Below, piece after piece: positions 33,754 to 41,698 of a stretch of DNA of 45,466 bases. The DNA comes from a bacterium. Its GTDB lineage: Bacteria > Bacillota_A > Clostridia > Lachnospirales > Lachnospiraceae. How positions within the stretch are numbered: the stretch's first letter is position 1; every line of letters starts with the position of its first letter. The notes under the pieces were generated by a model, which saw nothing but the letters and a program-made list of their open reading frames with translations, was not told where the DNA came from and made no database searches. The stretch covers positions 1-45,466 of the forward strand of contig SFQZ01000045.1 in assembly GCA_004562915.1 (NCBI GenBank). The letters are read 5' to 3'. The position numbers and the translations under genes were made by a program.

Positions 33754-34380
33754 TTACTTCACATTTTCAAGCAATGCTTCCATATCCATCTTTCTGTCCC
33801 TGAAATAGTATTCCCTGTCTTTCTCATTGATTTCTCTCAACACTTTGCATGGATTTCCCACAGCAACCACATTGGCCGGTATATCTTTTGTCACAATACT
33901 TCCCGCTCCGATCACAGTATTATCTCCAATCGTCACTCCCGGAAGTACCACAACTCCTGCACCAAGCCAACAGTTTCTTCCGATATGTACCGGCATATTA
34001 TATTGATACCCATAGATACGAAGATCCGGAAGAACCGGGTGACCTGCTGTTGCAATCGTCACATTTGGCCCAAACATGGTGTAATCTCCTACATAAATAT
34101 GCGTATCATCCACCATAGTCAGATTAAAGTTCACATAAACGCTTTTTCCAAAATGCACATGTTTTCCGGCCCAGTTGGCATGCAACGGAGGTTCTATATA
34201 ACATCCCTCACCGATCTCCGCAAACATGTCCTTTAATAACCTTGTACGCTTTTCCTGCTCCGTCGGACGGGTATTGTTAAAATCATAGAGTTTCTCCAGC
34301 CACTGCAGCTGCTCATTAACCAAATCCTCTCCATTTGGGAGATAAACATCTCCACTATGCATCTTTTCTCTTACATCCAT
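33754..34380 (-). CDS. Sugar O-acetyltransferase (maltose/galactoside acetyltransferase type)
   Basis: A 208-residue left-handed beta-helix enzyme that transfers acetyl from CoA to sugars. The N-terminal Mac domain (REKMHSGDVYLPNGEDLV) is followed by hexapeptide repeats: IYVGDYTMFGPNVTIATAGH with the catalytic histidine at its end, then GAGVVVLPGVTIGDNTVIGAGS. ATG 34380 is chosen: AAGGAG lies 9 bases upstream and the protein then starts at the family's usual position. The frame is open upstream to 34491, but that stretch has no family similarity. Its job is perhaps detoxification of non-metabolised sugars next to the alpha-galactosidase. The substrate is not evident. Confidence 0.92.
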   Translation of the reverse strand: MDVREKMHSGDVYLPNGEDLVNEQLQWLEKLYDFNNTRPTEQEKRTRLLKDMFAEIGEGCYIEPPLHANWAGKHVHFGKSVYVNFNLTMVDDTHIYVGDYTMFGPNVTIATAGHPVLPDLRIYGYQYNMPVHIGRNCWLGAGVVVLPGVTIGDNTVIGAGSIVTKDIPANVVAVGNPCKVLREINEKDREYYFRDRKMDMEALLENVK

Positions 34381-34571
34381 TTGTAGAATCTCCTTTTCAA
34401 TTTTTATCAGTTTACTACTTTTAAAATCCACCATCCTGATATGCTCTGGCACCCTCAAAAATTTCAAATCAAAGAAGGCGAGATTTTCCACATAATAAGA
34501 GCCCGAAAAACCGCATAAATGCTGGATTGCCGAGCTCCGTTTTACTACTCAAACTCAATAATATAAATTCT

Positions 34572-34596
34572 TTGACGCAGTACATGCCTGCATCAA
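34572..34596 (-). other. Stem-loop after the alpha-galactosidase gene
   Basis: TTGATGCAG and CTGCGTCAA pair with one G-T over a 7-base loop, 33 bases past the stop. It is followed by A/T-rich DNA but no clear T run, so it may be a weak terminator. The rest of 34381-34628 has no supported gene. Confidence 0.4.
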
Positions 34597-34628
34597 CTAA
34601 CTTACATTTCGTTAATGCGAATCAAATA

Positions 34629-36866
34629 TTAAATTCTCTTCAATGTATACAGTACCGATGCAAAGTCCCCGCCATTTCTGTTCAGTTCTTCTCTATCGAT
34701 AACGATTCCCGCATACATGAGTTCATCACCGTATGCTTTCAATACAACCTCCGGCTGTGTATCCGGGCGTCCTGCGTGGTAAGTCACCTCATACAATGCT
34801 TCCGGATTCAGTCCGTCAAGTTTGAACCGCAGCCAGGATGCATTGACTTTGTTCAATCTCTGATAATAAGCTGCGATCGCTTCTTTTTTATCACGGGATA
34901 CTACCATCCATGCGGTGTCATTGCCCTCGAATGGATTTACCAGACGATAGAAGTCTCCTTCCATCTGAATCAGTTCACGATATTTCTTCATGAATTCAAT
35001 CTGATTCTTAACCTGAATCATCTCATCCTCGCTGAGTAGATTCAGATCCAGCTCATAGCCGAAGGTTCCAAAGTAAGCCACATTCGCTCTTGTTGCCAAC
35101 GGCGTTTTACGGAACAGCTGATGATTTGGAACTGCTGATACGTGGGATCCCATGGATACAATCGGATATACGTAAGAAGTTCCGTACTGAATCTTCATTC
35201 TCTCACTTCCGTCTGTATCGTCACTTGTCCATGTCTGAGGTGCAAATGCCAACATAGCCGGGTCAAAACGTGCGCCGCCGCTTGCACAGGATTCAAACAG
35301 AATATACGGGAATTCCGTAGTAAGGCGTGTGTAAAGATCATATACACCAAGAATGTATTTGTGCATCATCTTGCCCTGTTCTTCCGGAAGTGCTCCTCTG
35401 GAAAACGGTTCTGTCATATATCGGTTCATATCCCATTTAATATAAGAAATTTTTGATTCACGGATTACCTTGGAAATCATGTCATAGATTGCATCCACAA
35501 CCTCTTTCCGTGAATAATCCAGTATATGCTGATGACGGGCATGACTCTCAAATCTTTCCGGAACGCCGATCACCCAGTCTGGATGTGCCCGGTACAGATC
35601 ACTGTCTTTATTCACCATCTCAAGTTCTACCCAAAGACCGAACTTAAGACCCATATCCTCGATTTTTTCAGACAGACCCTTGATTCCTGCCGGAAGTTTG
35701 TTCAGATTTACATACCAGTCTCCAAGACCGCGATAATCATCATTTCGCGTACCGAACCATCCATCATCCAGTACAAATAATTCTACGCCTGCTTCCTTTG
35801 CTTTCTTTGCAATATTCAGAATTTTTTCTTCGTTAAAATCAAAATAGGTAGCTTCCCAGTTGTTTAAAAGAATAGGACGCGATTTGTCTCTCCACTCTCC
35901 TCTAACAAGACGAGTTTTATACAGACGATGGAACGTCTGGCTCATCTTATTCAAGCCCTGATCACTGTATACCATTACTACTTCCGGTGTCTGGAAGCTT
36001 TCACCGGCATTCAGCTGCCAGGAGAACATTTCCGGATGAATTCCCATGGTCACCCTTGTCATCTGGTGCGTATTTACTTCTACCTGTGCCAGGAAATTAC
36101 CACTGTATACGAAACTGAATCCATAAACTTCACCCTGCTGCTCATTGGTATCCGGACGTTTCAGTGCAAGAAATGGATTGTGCTCAGAACTGCTGGCTCC
36201 TCTCAGACTCTGAATTGCCTGAATTCCCATCTCCAGTTTTCTGTTCTTTACATAACGCTCTCTTGACCATGCACCTGCCAGATGCACCATCTCAAAATTC
36301 ATATCATTGAATTCTACACAGGCACTCAGGGCACGATCCAGAACAATCGCCTCTTTTCCTTTATGAAGGAATCTTGCATTTCTTGTGATGACAGGGTAAT
36401 CAGCATAGATTGTGTAAGAAAGTACCAGATCTGTATCTGTCACATCATCATGGAGAAGAATTTCCAGAGTTTCTGCTTCCGCATCATTTTCCACGTATGT
36501 AGATGGCAGCGGAGAAATGCTTTTCTTTCCCGTAAAGATTTCATGGGACTGATATACAAAATTGCTGATCCTGCTGCCGTTTTTCTGCTGAACAGTAACT
36601 GCCGGCATACGATAATCACCGGTTCCATAAGACGGATATTCCTGTTTTGTATACTGCATAGATAAAACACTGGGTTCCGGTACTGCTACAGACATCAAAG
36701 AACGCATCATCTCTTCATGCAGATGATGGAAAGATTCACGATCATGTACTGCCTTTCCATAATACAGCTGCTCCATCTGTCCGTTTTCCATGATTTCCAT
36801 AATATAACTTACCTGCCCATTGGTAAGATGGAATTCTCTGGATGATTCGTGGTAAAAAATACTCAT
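34629..36866 (-). CDS. Alpha-galactosidase, glycoside hydrolase family 36
   Basis: Cytoplasmic enzyme (no signal peptide) releasing galactose from melibiose, raffinose-type sugars. The N-terminal beta-supersandwich spans about 1-320, and the TIM barrel includes LFVLDDGWFGTRNDD (366-377). The nucleophile D479 is in YIKWDMNR and the acid/base D549 in WTSDDTD; both are present. The 745-residue length fits the GH36 subfamily of Firmicutes. One unusual point: the loop normally WFEPEMV reads WVELEMV (412-418). AAGGAGG precedes ATG 36866. The promoter's TATAAT (36956-36951) lacks a good -35, consistent with activation by the divergent AraC protein. Confidence 0.95.
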   Translation of the reverse strand: MSIFYHESSREFHLTNGQVSYIMEIMENGQMEQLYYGKAVHDRESFHHLHEEMMRSLMSVAVPEPSVLSMQYTKQEYPSYGTGDYRMPAVTVQQKNGSRISNFVYQSHEIFTGKKSISPLPSTYVENDAEAETLEILLHDDVTDTDLVLSYTIYADYPVITRNARFLHKGKEAIVLDRALSACVEFNDMNFEMVHLAGAWSRERYVKNRKLEMGIQAIQSLRGASSSEHNPFLALKRPDTNEQQGEVYGFSFVYSGNFLAQVEVNTHQMTRVTMGIHPEMFSWQLNAGESFQTPEVVMVYSDQGLNKMSQTFHRLYKTRLVRGEWRDKSRPILLNNWEATYFDFNEEKILNIAKKAKEAGVELFVLDDGWFGTRNDDYRGLGDWYVNLNKLPAGIKGLSEKIEDMGLKFGLWVELEMVNKDSDLYRAHPDWVIGVPERFESHARHQHILDYSRKEVVDAIYDMISKVIRESKISYIKWDMNRYMTEPFSRGALPEEQGKMMHKYILGVYDLYTRLTTEFPYILFESCASGGARFDPAMLAFAPQTWTSDDTDGSERMKIQYGTSYVYPIVSMGSHVSAVPNHQLFRKTPLATRANVAYFGTFGYELDLNLLSEDEMIQVKNQIEFMKKYRELIQMEGDFYRLVNPFEGNDTAWMVVSRDKKEAIAAYYQRLNKVNASWLRFKLDGLNPEALYEVTYHAGRPDTQPEVVLKAYGDELMYAGIVIDREELNRNGGDFASVLYTLKRI

Positions 36867-36950
36867 TGATTTATCCTCCTTTTTGTTGAATCTTTTTCTT
36901 CGAAAAACCTTTTGTTTTTTCTACCCTTTTCTTTCATTTTTCATGGCTTT

Positions 36951-36979
36951 ATTATATAATAAGAGGCAGAAAAATCCTA
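36951..36979 (-). promoter_or_regulatory. Alpha-galactosidase promoter with poor -35, probably activator-dependent
   Basis: A perfect TATAAT (36956-36951 on the minus strand) is preceded at 17 bases by TAGGAT, far from consensus. The divergent gap of 166 bases holds the likely AraC binding sites, but I could not define a repeat with certainty. Confidence 0.4.
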
Positions 36980-37032
36980 TGCTGTTTTGTTTCAAAAAAT
37001 AGTGGAAATGTTGCATAAAGGAGATATGATTT

Positions 37033-37830
37033 ATGGGTACGGAATACTCCAATTCTCTTCGAATCTATTACTGTGGACGGGAGCAATGCAATCCGGGACA
37101 TTCCTGGGGACCAGCGATTCGACCACATTATCTACTTCATATCGTTCTAAACGGAAAGGGAAAATTTGATTATCAGAATCAGACCTGGAATCTAAAAGCG
37201 GGAGATGCCTTTTTAATCGAGCCTATGCAGACTCACCATTATCAAGCAGATATGGATGAGCCCTGGGAATACGCCTGGGTAGGTTTTGATGGTTCTGCAG
37301 TAGATGAATTTTTGTCCAGTACAGCCCTTGCTGCCTCACCGGTATATTTATCCTCATCTACCGACTGCTGTGAACCCATCTGTACTCTGGTAAATTCTTT
37401 TTTGAAATCAGAGCGAAATCAGCTGGAACTCTTATCTCTTTTATTTCTTCTGTTTTCAAAAATGCCTGCACCGGTTATGAAGGACAACAACTCTTATGAC
37501 GAACGGTATTACCAGACAGCGCTGGAATATATTCGAAATAATTATACTTATGACCTGAAAGTTCAGGATATCGCAGACTATGTAGGGATTGACCGGACCT
37601 ATCTGTATAAAATATTTATGAAAGAGGCAAATGTTTCTCCAAAGCAATACCTGCTGCAGTTTCGTATCCGAGCTTCTGTCAAACTGCTGCAGAGTCAGAA
37701 ATACACCGTCACCGAGACTGCCTATTCCTGCGGATTTCGCGATGCGGCTTCCTTCTGTTCTCATTTTCGTCAGCAGATTGGCATGACGCCAAGGCAGTAC
37801 AAAGAACGGATTCGTAAAGGGGTTTATTAA
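37033..37830 (+). CDS. AraC-family transcriptional regulator (sugar-responsive, MsmR-like)
   Basis: A 265-residue regulator with an N-terminal cupin-type sensing domain (HYLLHIVLNGKGKF, then AGDAFLIEPMQTHHY) and a C-terminal double helix-turn-helix at about 165-260 (LKVQDIADYVGIDRTYLYKIF and AYSCGFRDAASFCSHFRQ). Divergent from the alpha-galactosidase, it most likely activates that gene in response to an alpha-galactoside. AAAGGAG is 9 bases before ATG 37033. Its end lies 6 bases from the convergent mnmA end, with AAGGGG/CCCCTT as a small shared stem. It resembles the regulator at the right edge of the window in layout. Confidence 0.93.
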   Translation: MGTEYSNSLRIYYCGREQCNPGHSWGPAIRPHYLLHIVLNGKGKFDYQNQTWNLKAGDAFLIEPMQTHHYQADMDEPWEYAWVGFDGSAVDEFLSSTALAASPVYLSSSTDCCEPICTLVNSFLKSERNQLELLSLLFLLFSKMPAPVMKDNNSYDERYYQTALEYIRNNYTYDLKVQDIADYVGIDRTYLYKIFMKEANVSPKQYLLQFRIRASVKLLQSQKYTVTETAYSCGFRDAASFCSHFRQQIGMTPRQYKERIRKGVY

Positions 37831-37836
37831 TTCCCC

Positions 37837-38910
37837 TTATTGAATCGTTCCGCCTCCTACCACTACATCACCATCATACAGAACCACGGCCTGCCCTTTT
37901 GTGATCGCGCGCTGTGGTTCTTCAAATTCGACACGAAGGGTATCCTCATCGATCTGTGTCACGACTGCCCACTGCTCCTGCTGTCGATAGCGAACTTTTG
38001 CTTTCAGACGCATAGGAGCATCTATTTTTTCTACAGCGATCAGATTGATATCCTTTGCCAGAAATGATGTAGTGAAAAGATCCTCATGAGGACCCAGTAC
38101 CACCGTATTATCTGCCGGATTTACTTTTGTTACATACATAGGCTGTGCAAATGACAGACCAAGACCTTTTCTCTGTCCTATCGTGTACCGGATAATACCT
38201 TTATGTTTTCCCAAAACTTTTCCTTCACGGTTTACAAAACAACCTTCCGGATAAGCTTTCCCGGTATACTGTTCAATAAAATCCGCATATTTTCCATTCT
38301 GTACAAAACAGATATCCTGACTGTCATGTTTTTTCGCATTGATAAAGCCATGGGCTTCTGCAATCTCTCTGGCTTCCGTCTTTTTCATGCCGCCCAGCGG
38401 AAACATGGTATGTGCCAGTTGTTCCTGTGTCATGGAATAGAGAACGTAGCTCTGATCTTTTGTCGGATCCACTGCTTTTTTTAAAAGATATCTGTCTTTC
38501 TCCTTATCATATTCGATCTGTGCGTAATGTCCCGTCACCACATAATCATATCCCAGTTCTTTTGCGCGGCTAAACAGCTTCTCAAACTTCAGATATCGGT
38601 TACAGTCGATACATGGATTTGGTGTCATACCGTTTTCATAAGCCGACACAAAGTGATCAATTACATCCTCTTTAAATCTCTCAGAAAAATTCAATACATA
38701 ATATGGCATATCCAGTGCCTGTGCCACACTTCTGGCATCCTCCACATCATCCAGAGAACAACAGCTATGATCTTTCGACACACCTACTTCTTCATTGTAA
38801 AAAAGTTTCATGGTAGCACCAATACACTCATATCCCTGCTCTTTCATCAAAAAAGCGGCAACACTGGAATCCACGCCTCCGCTCATGGCGATCAATGCCT
38901 TACGATTCAT
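37837..38910 (-). CDS. mnmA: tRNA 2-thiouridine(34) synthase MnmA
   Basis: Thiolates U34 of Lys, Glu and Gln tRNAs, taking persulfide sulfur. The PP-loop MSGGVDSSVA (9-18), catalytic Cys in NPCIDCNRYLKF (about 98) and the persulfide Cys in SQDICFVQNGKY (about 196) are all visible. 357 residues is normal. AGGAGG precedes ATG 38910. It is the last gene of the larB-to-mnmA operon, 24 bases after larE. Confidence 0.97.
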   Translation of the reverse strand: MNRKALIAMSGGVDSSVAAFLMKEQGYECIGATMKLFYNEEVGVSKDHSCCSLDDVEDARSVAQALDMPYYVLNFSERFKEDVIDHFVSAYENGMTPNPCIDCNRYLKFEKLFSRAKELGYDYVVTGHYAQIEYDKEKDRYLLKKAVDPTKDQSYVLYSMTQEQLAHTMFPLGGMKKTEAREIAEAHGFINAKKHDSQDICFVQNGKYADFIEQYTGKAYPEGCFVNREGKVLGKHKGIIRYTIGQRKGLGLSFAQPMYVTKVNPADNTVVLGPHEDLFTTSFLAKDINLIAVEKIDAPMRLKAKVRYRQQEQWAVVTQIDEDTLRVEFEEPQRAITKGQAVVLYDGDVVVGGGTIQ

Positions 38911-38934
38911 TTTAAGTATCCTCCTTACAGCATC

Positions 38935-39798
38935 TCATTTCATCTCGTCTATATTTTCTACATCCTGCAAATTCAATATTTCATTCATACTACCGGTCCT
39001 GTATCCTTTCAGATCCAGTGTCACATAAGCAAAACCAAGCTTTTTCAATTCTGTCGCTATCGTTTCTCTGATTTCATCCCTCATCATCTTATCAAACTCT
39101 TCCGGCAAAATCTCAATCCGGGCAAGCATTCCGTGGATCCGTACCCTAAACTGTACAAATCCCATCGTCCGTATGATTTCTTCCGCCTGCTCCACCATTG
39201 ATAGTTTTTCTTTTGTGATTATCTCACCATACATAAATCTGGAAGCAAGACAGGCAAAAGACGGCTTGTCCCAGGTAGGCAGATCCATTATTTTCGAAAA
39301 ATCACGGATATCCGCCTTTGTCAGACCACAATCCCGCAGAGGACTTTTAATATTCAGTTCTGAAACTGCCTTAAGTCCCGGTCGATAATCTCCCAGATCG
39401 TCCAGATTGGAACCTTCCGCCACATATTCCACATGATGCTCGACAGCGATTTCTTTTATTTTAGTAAATATCTGTTTCTTACAAAGATAACACCTGTTTT
39501 TGGGGTTAGTTTTAATGCCATCGATCTGAAGTACATCTGCATCAAAAAAAATCTGCCGGATTCCCTCCTTCTCACAAAATGCTTTTGCTTCCTCCTGCTC
39601 TCTTTCCGGAAAGAAAACGGAACGGGCTGTAACAGCAATCACCTGATCACCCAGCACTTCATGGGCTGTCTTTAGCAGAAATGTAGAATCCACGCCACTG
39701 GAAAAGGCAACTGCCACAGTCCCCAGCCCCTGCAAATATTCTTTCAGATACTCCAGTTTATCCTGTCTTTCTTTCTCTGTCTCCGTTCGCTGTTTCAT
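38935..39798 (-). CDS. larE: LarE, sulfur transferase for the nickel-pincer nucleotide cofactor
   Basis: PP-loop enzyme that AMP-activates and thiolates pyridinium bis-carboxylate mononucleotide for the lactate-racemase cofactor. The PP-loop variant SSGVDST is at 33-39. The sulfur-active cysteine is C183 in PSFACLASR. In addition CYLCK (C103, C106) is present; a CxxC plus this cysteine is the set reported to bind a 4Fe-4S cluster in one subgroup, which would make the enzyme catalytic and not self-sacrificing. 287 residues, normal length. AAGGGA precedes ATG 39798. larB is in the same operon, while larC and larA are not in the window. Confidence 0.95.
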   Translation of the reverse strand: MKQRTETEKERQDKLEYLKEYLQGLGTVAVAFSSGVDSTFLLKTAHEVLGDQVIAVTARSVFFPEREQEEAKAFCEKEGIRQIFFDADVLQIDGIKTNPKNRCYLCKKQIFTKIKEIAVEHHVEYVAEGSNLDDLGDYRPGLKAVSELNIKSPLRDCGLTKADIRDFSKIMDLPTWDKPSFACLASRFMYGEIITKEKLSMVEQAEEIIRTMGFVQFRVRIHGMLARIEILPEEFDKMMRDEIRETIATELKKLGFAYVTLDLKGYRTGSMNEILNLQDVENIDEMK

Positions 39799-39813
39799 AT
39801 TATCAGTCCCTTC

Positions 39814-40554
39814 TTATTCTGTACTCAAATCCGTTCTCTGCACAAGATCTTTGATAACTTCACCGGCAATGATAAGTCCTGCGACTGAAGGCACAAAAGC
39901 GACACTGCCCGGTACCTGGCGCTGCTGCATCTGTTCTTCTTTCTCCATCTCAATATTTTCCCCCGGTGTAATGGGTTTTTCTTCCGAATACACAACTTTT
40001 AGCTTTTTGATTCCTCTTTTTTTCAATTCCCTGCGCATAACTTTTGCAAGTGGACAAACAGACGTTTTATAAATATCCGTTACCTGAAATGCCGTAGGAT
40101 CCAGTTTATTCCCTGCCCCCATAGAACTGATAATCGGAGTTCCCACTTCCTGTGCCTGTACCGCAAGAGATATTTTTCCCGACACCGTATCAATAGCATC
40201 CACCACATAATCGTATTTTGTAAAGTCAAACTGATCTTTCGTCTCCGGCAAATAGAATGTTTTATAGATATTCACTTTCGCACTCGGATTAATCTCCAGT
40301 ACACGTTCTTTCGCCACATCTACTTTATCTCTTCCCAGAGTTTTTGTTGTTGCAATGATCTGACGGTTCAGATTAGTGAGCGCCACCTGATCGTTGTCAA
40401 TCAGATCAAGCTCTCCTACACCGCTTCTTGCCAAAGCTTCCACAGCATAGCCTCCCACACCGCCAACTCCAAATACTGCAACCCGGGAATTGCCCAGTCT
40501 TTCCATCCCTTCTTTTCCAATCAATAATTCTGTCCTTGAAAACTGACTCAGCAT
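39814..40554 (-). CDS. tcdA: tRNA threonylcarbamoyladenosine dehydratase (TcdA/CsdL, E1-like)
   Basis: ATP-dependent enzyme of the ThiF/MoeB/E1 family. Family members of this type cyclise t6A37 in tRNA. The nucleotide site GVGGVGGYAVEALARSGVG lies near residues 30-48, then DNDQVALTNLNRQI and DAIDTVSGK. 246 residues, typical of TcdA and shorter than MoeB or UBA-type enzymes. ATG 40554 follows GAGGTG; GTG 40566 in the same frame overlaps that site. Assignment to TcdA over MoeB-like sulfur-carrier activation rests on length and on the absence of a rhodanese domain. It sits between hydE and larE. Confidence 0.9.
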   Translation of the reverse strand: MLSQFSRTELLIGKEGMERLGNSRVAVFGVGGVGGYAVEALARSGVGELDLIDNDQVALTNLNRQIIATTKTLGRDKVDVAKERVLEINPSAKVNIYKTFYLPETKDQFDFTKYDYVVDAIDTVSGKISLAVQAQEVGTPIISSMGAGNKLDPTAFQVTDIYKTSVCPLAKVMRRELKKRGIKKLKVVYSEEKPITPGENIEMEKEEQMQQRQVPGSVAFVPSVAGLIIAGEVIKDLVQRTDLSTE

Positions 40555-40588
40555 ATTACACCTCACTCATGTTATATTGTGATGTTGC

Positions 40589-40606
40589 GGTCAAAAGCTT
40601 TTGACC
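40589..40606. promoter_or_regulatory. 18-base perfect palindrome between hydE and tcdA
   Basis: GGTCAAAAGCTTTTGACC is an exact 18-base palindrome in the 102-base gap, the only large gap in the operon. It could be a binding site for a regulator dimer or a small RNA stem. A second inverted pair GGATTTC/GAAATCC lies at about 40619-40652. Confidence 0.5.
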
Positions 40607-40656
40607 ACATGATACTTACGGATTTCTTTGCGTTTCACACTCCCGAAATCCTCACA

Positions 40657-41694
40657 TCATTCTATCGCATCGCCCCGTTCGTTTACAAGTCGATAACCGA
40701 CACTATCCACTCTTCTTCCCAGACACCCTCTGCATTCTGCTGCCTCTTCACCTGTACAGATTTTATTGTCATAAAGATCATATTTTTTCCGGTTCATCAC
40801 CGGTGAAAGATTCGGCATTACCACATTTGCGCCCACAGATAATCCCTTTTCTCTTCCTCTGGGATCCATCGTTCCCAGAGCTGTAGTTGCCGGAAGCAGA
40901 ACCTTTGGCAGCATGATCCGGATCACAGACAGCAAAAACAAAGTCAGATCCACACTTCCCGCAGATTTGTTTGCAAAAACAGTATCGTGATGAGGAATAA
41001 ATGGCCCAATTCCCACCATCTGTGGCTCAAGTTCCTGTAAAAATACCAGATCTTCTGCCAGACAATCCAGCGTTTGCCCCGGGGATCCCACCATAAATCC
41101 TGCTCCAACCTGATATCCAAGTTCTTTCAATTCATACAGACACTGCTTTCTGTTGGCAAGGCTCATCTGCCCGGGATGCAGTTTGCGATAATGTGTATCA
41201 TTGGCCGTCTCGTGACGCAGCAAATATCGGTCCGCCCCAGCTTCCCGAAATAACCTATAGCTTTCATAGGATTTCTCACCAACAGAAAGAGTGATCGCAC
41301 AGTCTTTATATTTTTCCCTGATCGTACGGATGATATCCGCCATTTTTTCATCTGTATAATAAGGATCTTCTCCACCCTGGAGAACAAATGTACGAAATCC
41401 CAGTGTATATCCCTGATCACAGCATTCCAGTATTTCTTCTTTTTTCAGCCGGTATCTCTGTGCATTATGATTACTTTTCCGTATTCCGCAGTAATAACAA
41501 TTGTTTCTGCAATAATTGGTAAATTCAATCAGACCTCTTGTAAATACTTTGTCTTCATAATATTGCTTCCTGAGTCTCACTGCCTCACATTTCAAAATAT
41601 CTCTGGTCTCTCTATCCTGCCAGTTTTCAAGAAGCTCCCTGTATTCTTCAAAGGAAAGTCTATGATTTTCGATTAGTTTTTTCATTCCATCCAT
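40657..41694 (-). CDS. hydE: [FeFe] hydrogenase H-cluster maturase HydE (radical SAM)
   Basis: Radical-SAM enzyme acting in synthesis of the di-iron subcluster of FeFe-hydrogenase. The SAM-cluster motif is YCRNNCYYCG (C62, C66, C69; CX3CX2C). Near the C-terminus, C-x7-C-x2-C (KICTGEEAAECRGC) matches the second, optional cluster of HydE. 345 residues. GAGGAG lies 10 bases before ATG 41694; the frame is open to 41736, but that part overlaps gshA. PylB and BioB relatives share the fold; the second cluster spacing favours HydE. No hydF, hydG or hydrogenase gene is in the window. Confidence 0.92.
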   Translation of the reverse strand: MDGMKKLIENHRLSFEEYRELLENWQDRETRDILKCEAVRLRKQYYEDKVFTRGLIEFTNYCRNNCYYCGIRKSNHNAQRYRLKKEEILECCDQGYTLGFRTFVLQGGEDPYYTDEKMADIIRTIREKYKDCAITLSVGEKSYESYRLFREAGADRYLLRHETANDTHYRKLHPGQMSLANRKQCLYELKELGYQVGAGFMVGSPGQTLDCLAEDLVFLQELEPQMVGIGPFIPHHDTVFANKSAGSVDLTLFLLSVIRIMLPKVLLPATTALGTMDPRGREKGLSVGANVVMPNLSPVMNRKKYDLYDNKICTGEEAAECRGCLGRRVDSVGYRLVNERGDAIE

Positions 41695-41698
41695 ATAA

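Noticed and set aside
34381..34491. N-terminal extension of the sugar acetyltransferase
   Set aside because: The extra 37 residues have no family similarity and would place the good AAGGAG site inside the gene.
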